Position numbers and translations under genes: made by a program. The notes beneath the pieces were generated by a model. The model saw only the letters and a list, made by a program, of their open reading frames with translations, ran no database searches and was not told the DNA's origin. 6,042 nt of DNA, from positions 1 to 6,042 of the forward strand of contig DUTZ01000074.1 of NCBI GenBank assembly GCA_012841845.1. The letters are read 5' to 3'. The stretch is from Actinomycetales bacterium. GTDB taxonomy: Bacteria > Actinomycetota > Actinomycetes > Mycobacteriales > Mycobacteriaceae. Below, piece after piece: positions 5,969-6,042 of this stretch. Each line of letters begins with the position of its first letter. Position 1 is the first letter of the stretch.

Positions 5969-6042
5969 CCCCGTCCGCCCCGGCGGCGCCCACCCGCGCC
6001 CCATCCGCCGCCCCCCGAAATCGGCGACTCCGCTGTTGGATC

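Noticed and set aside
4937..6004. 355-codon minus-strand open frame antisense to htdX
   Set aside because: It is low-complexity Arg/Gly/Ala/His sequence overlapping a recognisable MaoC gene, so it is a shadow.
5969..6042. Possible terminator (CCGCC-CC-GGCGG) or a new gene after htdX
   Set aside because: The short arms leave a 2-nt loop that cannot form a stable hairpin as drawn, and the remaining bases show no start signal or recognisable coding sequence before the window ends.

Overview
The window is very GC-rich. Its genes have strong G/C third-position bias, GTG as well as ATG starts, and several long but meaningless antisense open frames. Gene content and order point to a mycolic-acid-type actinobacterium (Mycobacteriales: Dietzia, Gordonia, Rhodococcus and relatives). 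A FadA2-type thiolase is divergent from a two-gene FabG4/HtdX cluster, which is the arrangement I recall for Mycobacterium tuberculosis Rv0243 / Rv0242c-Rv0241c. The genus cannot be fixed from this window alone.

Layout. (1) Positions 1-1831, minus strand: a VanW-family cell-envelope protein with one N-terminal membrane anchor, cut by the left window edge. (2) 1832-2147: a gene-free stretch holding the leader of the VanW gene, a 13-bp perfect GC hairpin, and a 23-bp tandem repeat that runs into the thiolase stop codon. (3) 2148-3461, minus strand: a complete FadA2-like thiolase. (4) 3462-3636: the divergent promoter region, with a short palindromic cluster of TTACT/AGTAA half-sites. (5) 3637-4986, plus strand: a complete FabG4-like two-domain 3-oxoacyl reductase. 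(6) 4991-5860, plus strand: an HtdX-like double-hotdog MaoC dehydratase, starting 4 nt after the fabG4 stop. (7) 5861-5968: an in-frame continuation of the HtdX protein beyond a TAG codon.

Thiolase, reductase and hydratase/dehydratase cover three of the four steps of a fatty-acyl beta-oxidation (or, run backwards, chain-elongation) spiral. The missing step is the acyl-CoA dehydrogenase or enoyl reductase. The shared intergenic operator suggests both arms of the divergon respond to one regulator, plausibly TetR-type and acyl-CoA-responsive. That is inference.

The most notable observation is the htdX gene. It has an in-frame TAG inside a Gly/Ser-rich repeat, and the same frame then continues for 35 codons that match the expected C-terminal beta-strands of the family. 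This is a recent nonsense lesion, a base-call error, or stop-codon readthrough. I saw no CRISPR array, tRNA or rRNA, insertion sequence, phage gene or defence system. Apart from the htdX stop, this is a fairly ordinary core-metabolism region.
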